NCBI GenBank assembly: GCA_002344975.1 | Contig: DDUV01000050.1 | Location: 9,573-73,572, forward strand | Direction: 5' to 3' | Length of the DNA: 64,000 bases | Source: Saprospiraceae bacterium UBA2329 | GTDB lineage: Bacteria > Bacteroidota > Bacteroidia > Chitinophagales > Saprospiraceae | In this document: one piece after another, positions 9,101 through 17,758 of the stretch | Position numbering within the stretch: position 1 is the stretch's first letter | Layout of the letters: each line of letters starts with the position of its first letter | Notes under the pieces: generated by a model | The model's database searches: none | Told to the model about the DNA's origin: nothing | The model's input: the letters and a program-made list of their open reading frames with translations, nothing else | Position numbers and translations under genes: made by a program

Positions 9101-11310
9101 TATGGCTGTCGTCCAACACGGGCAACAGCATACAGGCTACGCCGGAGACGACCATCACCTATTTTGCTACGGTGAATGTGCCGGGTTGCTCCAAAACCGA
9201 CCGCATTGTCATTGAAGTGGACTCGCTGCCCGCCGACCGCGCCATCATTGCCGACCCGGCAAAAGACCCCTATTGCCCCGGCGATATCGTCATTTTGCGC
9301 TCTACCAACTACGAGCCGAGCGACTTCCCGGATATTGAATTCCAATGGCTGCCCGGCCCAGGTTTTGAAACGCCGGATACCTTGTGGAATATGGTCATTT
9401 CGGCCATTGACACCGCCACTTACCGCCGCGTCATCATCCATCGCGGCTGTGTGGATACCGTCTCTATTACGATCAATGTGGTGGAGCCGCCTATGCCGGT
9501 GGTGACGCCTGCGGATACCACGATCTGCCCCGGCGAGAGCGTGCAATTGGTAGCTACCGGCTACGGCGAATACGAATTCAGTTGGGAACCGACCACAGGC
9601 CTGAGTTGCACCGATTGCCCCAATCCGGTGGCAACGCCCGGCGCAACCATTACCTATAATTTCCAGGTGGACGTGCCCAACTGTCCGGTAGGCGCTTCGG
9701 CCACCATCAGGGTCGTCATTCCGCCTGTGGTGAACATGTCGCCCAATCGAACGGTCTGTATCGGCACGCCGGTACAACTCAATCTGGCTGCCGACAATGA
9801 ATCGTTGTACAGGTGGACATCCAGCACCGATCCGAATTTTACTTCCAATGACCCACTCCTGATTGCTGCGCCTTTGGTAACCACCACTTATACGCTGCGG
9901 GCCTCTAAAGCCGGTTGCCCCGATGCGGTTTATACCGTCACCATCACCGTGATACAACCGCCCACGGCCGACGCCGGCCCCGACCAGACCATCTGTCAGG
10001 GTTCTACGGCTACGTTGGCCGGAACCTTCGGCGGCGCGGCAACGAGCGGCATCTGGACAACGGCTTCCGGCGGCAGTTTCAGTCCTAATGCCATGACGGC
10101 CAACGCGGTTTACACCCCGACAACAACCGGTATCATCACCCTGCGTTTCACAGCCACCGACCCGAACAATGTTTGCCCGCAGGCAACGGATGAGATGGCA
10201 TTGGTAGTGAATCCGGCAGCGACTGTCAACGCCGGCCCCGACCAGGCAGTGTGCAGTGGCAATCCGGTTACCCTGGCGGGAACCATCGGCGGCGGCGCCA
10301 CGAGCGCTGTGTGGACGGCCTCCGTTCCCGGCGGCGTGTTCAATCCCAATGCCAACACGCTGAATGCCACTTATACCGCTCCTGCCGGCGTGACTTCGGT
10401 GACGCTGACCTTGCGCACCAACGACCCGGATGGCCCCTGCCCCGCTGCGGAAGATCAAATGGTCATAGCCGTCACTCCGCCGGCAACGGTGAATGCCGGT
10501 CAGGACTTCTCGGTGTGCCGTCCTGTAGGTTTCAATCTGACGGCTGCCGGAACTGCGGTGGGCGGCGTGCAAAGCTACTCCTGGAGCGGCCCGGGCATTA
10601 CCGGTTCCAACAACACGGCTTCGGTGAGTGTATCGAGCAGCGCTGCGCTGAGCTCCCCGGCCATGTACATCGTCAACTACTCTTACGGCCCGAATGCCAA
10701 TCTGATATGCGCTACGGTGCGCGATACCATTTTGGTGACGATTGAAGAAAGCGTGCGCATTGACGCATTGGTGTCCTCACGTGGCGACTCCTCGGTTGTG
10801 ATCGGCTCGGCAGTGACCATCACGGCCAACACCACTCCGGGCGACCCTGTGGGCGCGATGTATCTGTGGAGCGTGAACGGCGGCGCAGAGCAAATGGGCG
10901 GCCCGGCATTTACCGATACCCCCATACCTGCTACCGGAGTGACTTCGGTTAACTATCGGCTGATCGTGAAGTCGGCGGCCGGCTGCTTAGATACGGCCTT
11001 CTTAGACATCAATCTCATCATTCCCGACGTCATGTTCCCCAACGTCTTCACGCCCAACGGCGACGACTTGAACGACCTGTTCCGGCCCTTGCCCACGCAG
11101 GTGTCTGGCGTACTCATCATTGAGGATTTCAAAATATACAACCGCTGGGGACAGGTGGTGTATAACGGCAAGAGCAACGACAACATCGGCTGGAATGGCG
11201 TACACAACGGCAGTCCTGCTCCGATAGACGTGTATGTGTATCGGGTGAAATTCCGCTACCCGGAAGGGCCGGTGCTCGAAAAATCAGGCGATTTGACCTT
11301 GATAAGATAA
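6175..11310 (+). CDS. giant T9SS adhesin-like protein with gliding-motility C-terminal domain
   Basis: The 1,711 residues begin with a signal peptide (MKFFYAFLVFIAFSGFVTAQ, cut before APINDNC). The N-terminal ~600 residues contain Cys-paired beta modules of the PINDNC type (DVWFSFTTG). From about residue 630 on there are at least ten Ig/PKD-like modules, many opening with DTTICxGxSVQL and carrying a CTxCPNPVATP motif (near SCTNCPNPVATP and SCTDCPNPVATP). The last ~85 residues are a type B sorting domain (FPNVFTPNGDDLNDLF, IYNRWGQVVYNG, GWNGVHNG, DLTLIR). Export by T9SS and display on the cell surface follow from the family. An adhesin or motility role is inference. It is monocistronic. Confidence 0.9.
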   Translation: MKFFYAFLVFIAFSGFVTAQAPINDNCNGLIDLGVAPICPQTVYTNVNATATNIGFGNNPSCFNGGTAQRDVWFSFTTGDDILSFSIQVVGSVSGTNMAPITNPQIAVYRGDCALNGLAEISCISSPNGSNQTVLDILDLTPNTTYFLRINDYSATASPNWGDFNVCITEYVPAFNIGDAPGSTACFGTVYDSGGPDAGYGNNENHTFTICPADFHQCIEISVLDFNMENNLDRLVVFGGNSIAAPVLGTITGVNPVTQPFVIQASTNGCVTLQFISDGSVVGTGFELTWTCSPLECNGSSFDDPIVINNVPFSLTGATTCDDASNFNQSPCGNDAFLNGPEDVYVFNSPGGICVGIQITGANAGTGVLVLNGPPGDPATVCVAVSATGTINSADLREPGIYYIVVADGNGCTPYNISITPTECELPAGLVNALCNPLNGCIEEGGVPSVFNFQDGFQDIDLIEDVNSGCFPTNGVGAEADFYWFTIQAQADGPFGFILEGAGAASDIDFSVWGPFTQEQVCETPGVVINAVTNTQPIRSSWTGGSTRTGLADINPDTGAPVLDDFDCGSPATPGAGGDRFVRTIPALEGQVFVILTNDFGNQIGEEGISVDWSTSDPDVLAPPPPVVTGNDTTICIGASVQLSVISAIGNISWSDPTGTLSCTNCPNPVATPSATTTYTALIDAVCYDETIDVKVTVFDVDAGPNLTVCRGEQIQIVSGTDYENATYEWTAPAGVTFSCTDCPDPMVEGSVSGEYSVRVRLITPNCILSDSLRFNVLPQPAPQFAISDNVEICVGASVNLGGAATPDVTYSWSSVPGGFASGEANPQVSPTQTTTYYLSATNSLCPLSSLDSVTVTVYQTPSLTIPADTAVCQGQPILLTNTTAEQDVTYQWSGPDDIENPDAATTVAQPQNSGDYVLRATRGVCEVSDTFTVTITPIDLAILNPDTLRICLGETVDLQLNITPSNAVASWAPAIWLSSNTGNSIQATPETTITYFATVNVPGCSKTDRIVIEVDSLPADRAIIADPAKDPYCPGDIVILRSTNYEPSDFPDIEFQWLPGPGFETPDTLWNMVISAIDTATYRRVIIHRGCVDTVSITINVVEPPMPVVTPADTTICPGESVQLVATGYGEYEFSWEPTTGLSCTDCPNPVATPGATITYNFQVDVPNCPVGASATIRVVIPPVVNMSPNRTVCIGTPVQLNLAADNESLYRWTSSTDPNFTSNDPLLIAAPLVTTTYTLRASKAGCPDAVYTVTITVIQPPTADAGPDQTICQGSTATLAGTFGGAATSGIWTTASGGSFSPNAMTANAVYTPTTTGIITLRFTATDPNNVCPQATDEMALVVNPAATVNAGPDQAVCSGNPVTLAGTIGGGATSAVWTASVPGGVFNPNANTLNATYTAPAGVTSVTLTLRTNDPDGPCPAAEDQMVIAVTPPATVNAGQDFSVCRPVGFNLTAAGTAVGGVQSYSWSGPGITGSNNTASVSVSSSAALSSPAMYIVNYSYGPNANLICATVRDTILVTIEESVRIDALVSSRGDSSVVIGSAVTITANTTPGDPVGAMYLWSVNGGAEQMGGPAFTDTPIPATGVTSVNYRLIVKSAAGCLDTAFLDINLIIPDVMFPNVFTPNGDDLNDLFRPLPTQVSGVLIIEDFKIYNRWGQVVYNGKSNDNIGWNGVHNGSPAPIDVYVYRVKFRYPEGPVLEKSGDLTLIR

Positions 11311-11324
11311 ATTGTGAGTTATGG

Positions 11325-11377
11325 GCTGCGAGCTGCGGGTTTCATCTCATACAGGCTCGTAGCCCGCGGCTCGCAGC
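11325..11377. repeat. inverted repeat between the adhesin gene and ald
   Basis: GCTGCGAGCTGCGGG (11325-11339) and CCCGCGGCTCGCAGC (11363-11377) are 15-bp arms with one mismatch. The same GCTGCGAGC word family recurs near 35,130-35,200 and 45,212-45,295. Confidence 0.6.
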
Positions 11378-11386
11378 TAAACTATT

Positions 11387-12616
11387 ATGAGCGAAAAAGA
11401 AAGGAAAATATCCGTACCCAAAATTTTGACGGAAGGCGCCTTGCACACGCAGGCCGAGATGCTGGAATTGCCCGTCAAGCGCGAAAAGCTGTTCATCGGT
11501 ATTCCCCGCGAGATCACCTTGCAGGAAAGCCGCGTGGCGCTGATTCCCTCTGCTGTGGCCACGCTGACGGCGCATGGGCATCGGGTACTCATTGAGATGG
11601 GCGCGGGCAAAAAATCTCATTATTCCGATCACGAGTATTCGGAGGCCGGCGCAGAAATTGCCTACTCGCCGGAACAGGTGTATCAGGCCAATGCCATCAT
11701 CAAAGTGGCCCCGCCTACCTTGGATGAAATCGAAATGATGCGCCCTAATCAGATACTCATTTCGCCCCTGCAATTGCCTACCCTCAGCAGCGAGTATATG
11801 GACCGGCTGCGGCACAAACGGGTCATTGCGCTGGCTATGGAGTACATCAAAGACAACTCCGGCACTTTTCCTATCGTGCGCATTATGAGTGAGTTGGCGG
11901 GAATCAGCGCCATGCTCACCGCCGCCGAACTGATGGCAGGCACCAGTGGCGGCAAGGGCGTTTTGCTGGGTGGCATCTCCGGTGTGCCCAGTGCGCGGGT
12001 GGTCATTTTGGGAGCAGGCATCGTGGCAGAATACGCTACCCGCACAGCGTTGGGTCTCGGCGCGGAAGTCCGCATTTTCGACAACGACATTTACAAGCTC
12101 AAACGCTTGCAAAATCTCGTAGGCCGGCCGCTTTTTACCTCTGCCATAGACCCGTACATTCTGGAGCAGGAACTCGTGTTGGCCGATGTAGCCATCGGAG
12201 CCATGCACTCCAAAACGGGCCGCACGCCTATTATGGTGGGAGAGGAAATTGTAGAAAAGATGAAACCCGGCGCCGTCATCATCGATGTGAGCATTGACCA
12301 GGGCGGCTGTTTTGCTACTTCGGAAGTGACTTCATTGGATCGCCCGACTTTCGTCAAACACGATGTGATTCACTATTGCGTGCCCAATTTGGCATCGCGG
12401 GTGTCGCGTACCTCTTCCATGGCGGTGAGCAATATTTTGTCGCCTATGCTCATGCGTTCCGGCACGGCGGGCAGCCTCGAACACTATGTGCTCAGCAATC
12501 CGGGGATGCGGCACGGCATTTACACTTACAAAGGCTATCTGACCAACGAGTACCTGAGCAAGCGCTTTCAGATCAAATATACTGATTTGGATTTGCTGAT
12601 GACCTCCAGTTTATAA
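11387..12616 (+). CDS. ald: alanine dehydrogenase (Bacteroidota-type)
   Basis: Members of this family convert L-alanine, NAD+ and water to pyruvate, ammonia and NADH. The 409 residues include an N-terminal extension of about 35 before the usual start of the fold (KLFIGIPREITLQESRVALIP). The dinucleotide-binding motif is VVILGAGIVAEYATRTAL, followed by a terminal acidic residue in RIFDND. VIIDVSIDQGGCFATSEVT and HYCVPNLASRVSRTSS are the conserved C-terminal active-site segments. At the position of the catalytic His of the classical enzyme this protein has Gln (SPLQLP), judged by eye, which I recall from related Bacteroidota sequences. An alternative is a transhydrogenase-alpha-like enzyme of unknown substrate. 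Confidence 0.85.
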   Translation: MSEKERKISVPKILTEGALHTQAEMLELPVKREKLFIGIPREITLQESRVALIPSAVATLTAHGHRVLIEMGAGKKSHYSDHEYSEAGAEIAYSPEQVYQANAIIKVAPPTLDEIEMMRPNQILISPLQLPTLSSEYMDRLRHKRVIALAMEYIKDNSGTFPIVRIMSELAGISAMLTAAELMAGTSGGKGVLLGGISGVPSARVVILGAGIVAEYATRTALGLGAEVRIFDNDIYKLKRLQNLVGRPLFTSAIDPYILEQELVLADVAIGAMHSKTGRTPIMVGEEIVEKMKPGAVIIDVSIDQGGCFATSEVTSLDRPTFVKHDVIHYCVPNLASRVSRTSSMAVSNILSPMLMRSGTAGSLEHYVLSNPGMRHGIYTYKGYLTNEYLSKRFQIKYTDLDLLMTSSL

Positions 12617-12626
12617 ATGTCGGTAG

Positions 12627-12683
12627 TATAGTGAAGGGGTGACTTCGCCTGAAATTCCATGCCTTGGTCACCCCTTCACTATA
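12627..12683. repeat. REP-like inverted repeat, copy 1
   Basis: TATAGTGAAGGGGTGAC and GTCACCCCTTCACTATA are perfect 17-bp arms around a 23-nt loop. It ends 15 bp before the radA start, so it could act as a terminator for ald and also shape the radA leader. Copies 2 and 3 are at 36,743 and 45,501. Confidence 0.85.
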
Positions 12684-12698
12684 AGCACAGAAAAATTC

Positions 12699-14081
12699 AT
12701 GAAAATAAAAAGCATATACGTCTGCACCCATTGCGGAAGCACCAGCCCGAAATGGGCCGGCAAGTGCAATGCCTGCGGTGAATGGAACACGATCATTGAG
12801 GAAGTGGCCACACCCGTCACCACCGAAGATAAGAAACGCCAACTGTGGCAAAGCTCCTCCGGCTCGGAGCGCAACTCTCCCAAACCCGTGCTCTTGCCCG
12901 ATATTCAGGCAGGCAATACACTGCGCTTGGTCACTCCCGACGAGGAACTCAATCGCGTATTGGGCGGCGGAATTGTTAGCGGCTCTTTGGTGCTCATCGG
13001 CGGGCAGCCCGGCATCGGCAAGTCCACCCTTTTGTTGCAGGTAGCGCTGGGCATTCAGGCCAAAGTGCTGTACGTTTCCGGTGAAGAAAGCGAGGAACAG
13101 ATCAAAATGCGCGCCGACCGCATCCATCAGCAGCGCTCCGATTGCTACATCCTTACAGAGACAAATACCTCCAAAATACTGACGCACGCGCTGGCGCTCC
13201 AGCCGGGCCTGCTCATTATTGATTCCATACAAACGCTGTCCTCGCCGCTCATCGAGAGCACGCCGGGCAGCATTTCGCAGGTGCGCGAGTGTGCCGGCGA
13301 GTTGCAGCGTTTTGCCAAAGAAACCAATATCCCGGTGTTCATCATCGGCCACATCACCAAAGAAGGCACGCTGGCCGGCCCCAAATTGCTGGAACACATC
13401 GTGGATGCCGTGCTTCAGTTTGAAGGCGACCAACACTACTCCTATCGCATCCTGCGCACGCTGAAAAACCGCTTCGGCTCTACCGACGAACTCGGCATTT
13501 ACGAAATGCAGCAAAATGGCCTTCGCGAGGTATCGAACCCCTCCGAACTGCTCCTTTCTCAGAAAGATGAAGAACTCAGCGGCAGCGCCATCGGGGCCAC
13601 GATGGAAGGCATGCGGCCCATGCTCATCGAAACGCAGGCATTGGTCAGCCGGGCGGTGTATGGCACGCCACAGCGCTCGGCCACGGGTTTTGATTTGAGG
13701 CGCCTGAGTATGTTATTGGCGGTATTGGAGAAGCGTTGCGGGTTCCAGTTTGGCCAAAACGACGTCTTTCTCAACATTGCCGGCGGGCTGCGGGTGGATG
13801 ACCCGGCCATAGACTTGGCCATCGTCAGCGCACTCATTTCCTCATTGGAAGACGTGATCGTACCCGGCCATATTTGCTTTGCTGGCGAGGTGGGGCTTTC
13901 GGGCGAGATTCGGGCTGTCACCCGCATTGAGCAGCGCATTCAGGAGGCCGACCGGCTGGGCTTCCGCGAAATTTATGTTTCCAAATACAATATCAAAGGT
14001 TTGGACACAGGCCGCTACGCTATTCGGGTGCAGAGCATCGGCAGGGTAGAGGAGTTGTATCAGGCGCTTTTTGCGGTGTGA
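12699..14081 (+). CDS. radA: DNA repair protein RadA
   Basis: RadA is a RecA-like ATPase that processes branched recombination intermediates. The start at 12699 (MKIKSIYVCTHCG) gives 460 residues and the normal N-terminal C4 zinc finger (C9, C12, C23, C26). The upstream ATG-like start at 12639 would read through the REP hairpin. The Walker A motif is GGQPGIGKST, the RadA-specific KNRFG motif sits in TLKNRFGSTDELG, and the C-terminal Lon-like domain holds DVFLNIAGGLRVDDPAIDLA. It follows ald across the REP hairpin, probably as an independent transcript. Confidence 0.95.
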   Translation: MKIKSIYVCTHCGSTSPKWAGKCNACGEWNTIIEEVATPVTTEDKKRQLWQSSSGSERNSPKPVLLPDIQAGNTLRLVTPDEELNRVLGGGIVSGSLVLIGGQPGIGKSTLLLQVALGIQAKVLYVSGEESEEQIKMRADRIHQQRSDCYILTETNTSKILTHALALQPGLLIIDSIQTLSSPLIESTPGSISQVRECAGELQRFAKETNIPVFIIGHITKEGTLAGPKLLEHIVDAVLQFEGDQHYSYRILRTLKNRFGSTDELGIYEMQQNGLREVSNPSELLLSQKDEELSGSAIGATMEGMRPMLIETQALVSRAVYGTPQRSATGFDLRRLSMLLAVLEKRCGFQFGQNDVFLNIAGGLRVDDPAIDLAIVSALISSLEDVIVPGHICFAGEVGLSGEIRAVTRIEQRIQEADRLGFREIYVSKYNIKGLDTGRYAIRVQSIGRVEELYQALFAV

Positions 14082-14290
14082 GGTCGGGTTTCGGGTTCAA
14101 GGTTTCGGGTTGCTCACTACTCATACACTCCCCCCTGAAAACCGCCTGCCGGTTCCTTAGCGCTTTCGCGGAGATTCGCCCCCTTCGCTAAATTTCGCGT
14201 TAAAAAATTCGCGTTTCGGCTCCCGATTACCACACGCAGATGAACTGCAACGCAGATTACCGCCGAAGGCAGATGAACAGCTCTGCGACT

Positions 14291-15328
14291 TCACCGCTCC
14301 ACCACCAGCACTCCGTCATCGAACACACCGCCTACGAGCAGTTTGTTTTTCCAAACCGTCGCCACAGAAGAGCCGGAAAGTGGATTGCCGTCGTTGAGAT
14401 AGACCTGTTTCACTACGGGCTGCTCCGGGTTTTGCAATTGAATTTGAAGCACTTGTGACAAAGAGCGTTTGGCCGGGTCTTTGGAATGCCCCAAAAACAT
14501 AAGCAGCTTGGGGTGCGCGCCAATCCACAAATTGCCCTCTTCATCCCACTCCAAATTGTCCACGCCGGTGCCACAGTCAATCGTCCGTATTTTTTCAAAC
14601 GGCTCCCGATTGTAAACATACACGGCCCGGTCGGTGCAGGCCGCCACATACAGCAGTTTCCCATCGGGGCTGATGGTGATGCCGTTGGCGTAGCGAATGC
14701 CCGTAGCCAACGTTTCCGTTTTGCCGTTTTCGTACCTGCCGATTTCTCCCGTGCCGATGACCAGAAAATCCTTCAGGTGAGACACGTCCTCGCCGCTGCT
14801 GTTGTGGTCGTTGGTAAAATAAAACGAGCGTTTGCCATAGCCCACCAGATCATTGGGGCTTTTAAATAACTCGCTTTCAATAGATTCGGAGTGGATGAGG
14901 ACGGAGTCCCGGTATTCAAATATTTCCACAACATGTTTCCCTGCCCGGTGATTAACGGCGAACAACCACCGCGTGCCGTCGGCGGGGTCGGTGTAAAGCG
15001 AGATGCCGTGCGGGCGGAAATCGGGCTGATCGAAACCGGCGGTCAGGTCTGTAAAAGTGGGCGGCGTGTTGTTGAGGTCGAGCCGGAAAATAGCACCTTT
15101 GACAGCCTTACCGGCACCCACGCCCCGGCGATCATAGGACGACACCAACGCGATGCCGTCTCCGGCCATCGTGATGTCTTCAGCGCCAATCATACCTGTG
15201 ATAAGTTGCTCATTGCCTGCTGATTGGGGCGCGAACGTTTTAAAAACATTGGCGTACCACAGGGTGCGAACGACCAATGCGGCCACGATCAAAATGAGCA
15301 GGGCCAGAATATAGAGTACGGTTTTCAT
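14291..15328 (-). CDS. paraoxonase/arylesterase-like six-bladed propeller, membrane-anchored
   Basis: The 345 residues start with a signal anchor (MKTVLYILALLILIVAALVV). The order of motifs matches the paraoxonase (PON) family: ED at 50-51, a candidate catalytic His in RPHGIS (H107), SPNDLVGYG (N159), YANGITISPDG (N215) and GVDNLEWDEEG (D257-N258). These correspond to the calcium ligands and catalytic His of PON1, aligned by eye. The expected activity is hydrolysis of lactones or aryl esters outside the cytoplasm; the true substrate is unknown. It is monocistronic and convergent with radA. Confidence 0.8.
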   Translation of the reverse strand: MKTVLYILALLILIVAALVVRTLWYANVFKTFAPQSAGNEQLITGMIGAEDITMAGDGIALVSSYDRRGVGAGKAVKGAIFRLDLNNTPPTFTDLTAGFDQPDFRPHGISLYTDPADGTRWLFAVNHRAGKHVVEIFEYRDSVLIHSESIESELFKSPNDLVGYGKRSFYFTNDHNSSGEDVSHLKDFLVIGTGEIGRYENGKTETLATGIRYANGITISPDGKLLYVAACTDRAVYVYNREPFEKIRTIDCGTGVDNLEWDEEGNLWIGAHPKLLMFLGHSKDPAKRSLSQVLQIQLQNPEQPVVKQVYLNDGNPLSGSSVATVWKNKLLVGGVFDDGVLVVER

Positions 15329-15425
15329 GGTGACGAGATTTTTATGAAAGACAAATTTACACTCTTGCCGCCAACGTACCTACTTATCAGGTGCGTCTTA
15401 CTTGTCGATTCAAAAAAACATGCTT

Positions 15426-16157
15426 ATGAAATACATTTTTACCGCTGCTCTTTTCTTAGGTTCACTTTTTTCGGCACTGCCGGCTCATGCTTGCGATTGC
15501 ATTCCCATCCTCACTTTTTGCGAAAGCGTACGCCCGGAAAACCCGGTTTTATTGGGTGTTGTGACCCGGCATTATGGCTCCGGCAGCCAACTAATGGACG
15601 TCAGAGTGCTAGGATGGATTAAATCGCCTGGATTTTCGATTTCAGACATCACCATTGTCGGTGGAAGTAGCGCTATTTGCTTAGTAGAAACAAACAGCTT
15701 TATGGTGGGAGATACGCTCCTTTTGACGCCGCACTTGTTATCCACCCCGCCTTTGGAGGCCAGACATCTTTCTTTCAACCTCTTCGGGTGTGCGGTTCCG
15801 TTTTTGCGGGTTAACAACGGGGTAGTTCGGGGTGCTATTCGTGATGGACTGAATGAGGCGCCTTTATCCTCTCTTATTTCAGAGCTGGGAAGGTGCATGG
15901 AGGGTATTGTACTCGATGATATGAAATTATTTCCCAATCCGGTCGGCAGCCGGTTTCAGGTACAGCTTTCGGGAGTATTATTCCCCGAACAGATCAGGTT
16001 TTTTAATGTGTTGGGGCAGGAAGTTGTACTGAGTTCAAGTTTGGACGAAACAAAAAGCCTGCTCACAGTGGATACCGAATCGCTCAGCGCGGGCGTGTAT
16101 TTTGCCATGCTTCAATACGGCAGATATCGCCGAACGTTCAAATGGGTGAAGAGTTGA
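15426..16157 (+). CDS. secreted TIMP-like protein with T9SS type A sorting domain
   Basis: The start at 15426 gives a clean signal peptide (MKYIFTAALFLGSLFSALPAHA) with the mature protein beginning CDC. A CxC right at the mature N terminus followed by Cys pairs is the layout of netrin/TIMP-like domains (CDCIPILTFCESV). The C-terminal ~75 residues are a T9SS type A sorting domain (MKLFPNPVGSRFQVQL, RFFNVLGQEV, YRRTFKWVKS). T9SS export is well supported. Protease inhibition is only suggested by the fold-like pattern. The gene is monocistronic, 39 bp before the epimerase start. Confidence 0.7.
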   Translation: MKYIFTAALFLGSLFSALPAHACDCIPILTFCESVRPENPVLLGVVTRHYGSGSQLMDVRVLGWIKSPGFSISDITIVGGSSAICLVETNSFMVGDTLLLTPHLLSTPPLEARHLSFNLFGCAVPFLRVNNGVVRGAIRDGLNEAPLSSLISELGRCMEGIVLDDMKLFPNPVGSRFQVQLSGVLFPEQIRFFNVLGQEVVLSSSLDETKSLLTVDTESLSAGVYFAMLQYGRYRRTFKWVKS

Positions 16158-16196
16158 GCCTTTTAGCGTACCTTGCGAAGCTCAATTCAATGCCTT

Positions 16197-17207
16197 ATGA
16201 AACTTCTCTTGCATCCGTTTGAACTGCAATACAAACACACATTTGCCATCTCGCGCGAGTCGCGCACCGTACAGCATACCCTCATTGTAGAACTGAACGA
16301 CGGTCCGCATTCCGGCTTCGGAGAGGCCACCGCCAACAAATACTACAGCACTACCACCGAGGGCATGATGGAAACATTGGAAAGCCTGCGTCCTCTAATC
16401 GAATCAGCACAATGGGCTGAACCTGAGGAGTTTTGGCAACACCTGAACGCGCTCCTGCCGGGTAATCCCTTTCCGCTGGCCGCTCTGGACGAAGCCGCCA
16501 ACGATCTCCACGCCCGCCGCCAGGGACTGCCATTGCACAAGCTCTGGGGACTCAACGCCGGGCAATTGCCGTTGTGCAACTACACCATCGGCATAGCGCC
16601 CATAGAGGAAATGGTGGATAAAATGCGCGAGTTGCCCTGGCCGGTGTATAAAATCAAGTTAGGAACTGAACACGATTTGGACATCATTCGCCAACTACGT
16701 CAACATACCGACGCTGTCTTCCGGGTGGACGCCAACTGCGCCTGGACCGCTGCACAAACCATCGAACTGGCGCCCCAACTGCGCGAACTGGGCGTGGAAT
16801 TCATTGAGCAGCCGCTGCCCGCCGAAGACACAGAGGGCATGCGCGAGGTGTTCCTCCATTGCGTATTGCCGGTCATCGCCGACGAAAGTTGTCGCGAAGA
16901 AGCCGACGTGGAGCGCTGTCACGGTCTTTTTCATGGCATCAACATCAAACTGATGAAATGTGGGGGTCTCACGCCGGCTCGGCGTATGATAGACCGCGCC
17001 CGCGCACTGGGCATGAAAGTGATGGTTGGATGTATGACCGAGTCCTCGGTAGGCATTGCCGCCATCGGGCAATTGTTGCCGCTATTGGACTATGTGGATA
17101 TGGACGGCGCGCTGCTCATCCGAAATGACCCGGCTACGGGCGTATGTATCGAATACGGGCAGGTGCATTTGCCGGAATCGGCGGGTACGGGCGCGGCGTT
17201 GAGGTAG
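16197..17207 (+). CDS. dipeptide epimerase (L-Ala-D/L-Glu epimerase type), enolase superfamily
   Basis: The 336 residues carry all hallmarks of a muconate-lactonizing-like enolase superfamily epimerase: the KxK base (K152, K154 in YKIKLG), metal ligands D178 (RVDANCAW), E204 (FIEQPLP) and D229 (IADES), and the second base K251 (INIKLMKCGG). The DxD at 301-303 (VDMDG) binds the dipeptide ammonium group in known dipeptide epimerases. It likely acts in murein peptide recycling, but family members differ in dipeptide preference, so the substrate is not fixed. ATG 16197 is chosen over the in-frame TTG at 16173. Confidence 0.88.
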   Translation: MKLLLHPFELQYKHTFAISRESRTVQHTLIVELNDGPHSGFGEATANKYYSTTTEGMMETLESLRPLIESAQWAEPEEFWQHLNALLPGNPFPLAALDEAANDLHARRQGLPLHKLWGLNAGQLPLCNYTIGIAPIEEMVDKMRELPWPVYKIKLGTEHDLDIIRQLRQHTDAVFRVDANCAWTAAQTIELAPQLRELGVEFIEQPLPAEDTEGMREVFLHCVLPVIADESCREEADVERCHGLFHGINIKLMKCGGLTPARRMIDRARALGMKVMVGCMTESSVGIAAIGQLLPLLDYVDMDGALLIRNDPATGVCIEYGQVHLPESAGTGAALR

Positions 17208-17309
17208 CGCGTACCGGCGGCTTTAGCCACCGAAAGGTTTTGTGTGTGGGTCGGCGACTGAAGTCGCCGGTACGCGGGAGTGCATGCGGAGGGTGGGCGA
17301 CTAAAGTCG
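17208..17309. repeat. dispersed inverted repeat with GCGACTxAAGTCGC units
   Basis: CGCGTACCGGCG (17208-17219) and CGCCGGTACGCG (17265-17276) are perfect 12-bp arms. Inside and after them are palindromic words GGCGACTGAAGTCGCC (17253-17268) and GCGACTAAAGTCGC (17295-17308). The unit begins at the stop of the epimerase gene. Confidence 0.7.
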
Positions 17310-17312
17310 CTG

Positions 17313-17594
17313 TTACAGAATCACATCAAATTCATCCTGCTCTGTCGCCGGGGCGCAGCGGGCGAGGGCCGCTATTCTGGATTGGTGCATTTGTTGCATC
17401 GCATCGGAGACTTGGGCGATAAATACCTCATCTACAAAGCGATACACGTCTTCTACAGAGGAAACGCCCTCGCCGTCGCGGAATTTGTAGGTTTGCTCGT
17501 ACAGGCCGGATTCGAGCTTGAGCGAGAGCCGGTCGTCGTTGCGGAAGATGGTGATTTTCAGTACAGGATGGTCAATGGTGCCTACGATGCGCAT
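17313..17594 (-). CDS. small hypothetical protein
   Basis: A 93-residue acidic protein starting MRIVGTIDHPVLKITIFRNDD, predicted alpha/beta, with no signal peptide or membrane segment. The beginning resembles a short conserved Bacteroidota protein with a beta-hairpin (DRLSLKLESGLYEQTYKF) followed by helices. I do not recognise a function. It stands alone between two repeat blocks, and codon use fits the neighbours. Confidence 0.55.
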   Translation of the reverse strand: MRIVGTIDHPVLKITIFRNDDRLSLKLESGLYEQTYKFRDGEGVSSVEDVYRFVDEVFIAQVSDAMQQMHQSRIAALARCAPATEQDEFDVIL

Positions 17595-17608
17595 GTCTCA
17601 ACTTATTT

Positions 17609-17743
17609 ATTTCGGATTTCGGATTTCTGATTCAAAATTCCTGATTTCCGATTTCCGATTCCTGATTCAAAATTCCTGATATTGAGTGTTCCTCGCGCTT
17701 AGCACCGCCTACTGAGAACCGCCTACCGCCTACCGCCCACTGA
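17609..17743. repeat. low-complexity intergenic repeats
   Basis: 17609-17682 is built from repeated GATTTC/GATTCC words (ATTTCGGATTTCTGATTC, CAAAATTCCTGAT twice). 17702-17743 repeats ACCGCCTACCGCC, the same family as at 30,285, 41,475 (inside mutL) and 43,063. Confidence 0.6.
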
Positions 17744-17758
17744 TTCCGGTTCCAATTT

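Noticed and set aside
9055..10572. 505-residue minus-strand ORF
   Set aside because: Antisense to the same adhesin; His/Arg/Gly-rich composition is typical of a GC-rich shadow frame.
11314..11595. 93-residue plus-strand ORF at the start of ald
   Set aside because: It overlaps ald in another frame and begins in the inverted repeat.
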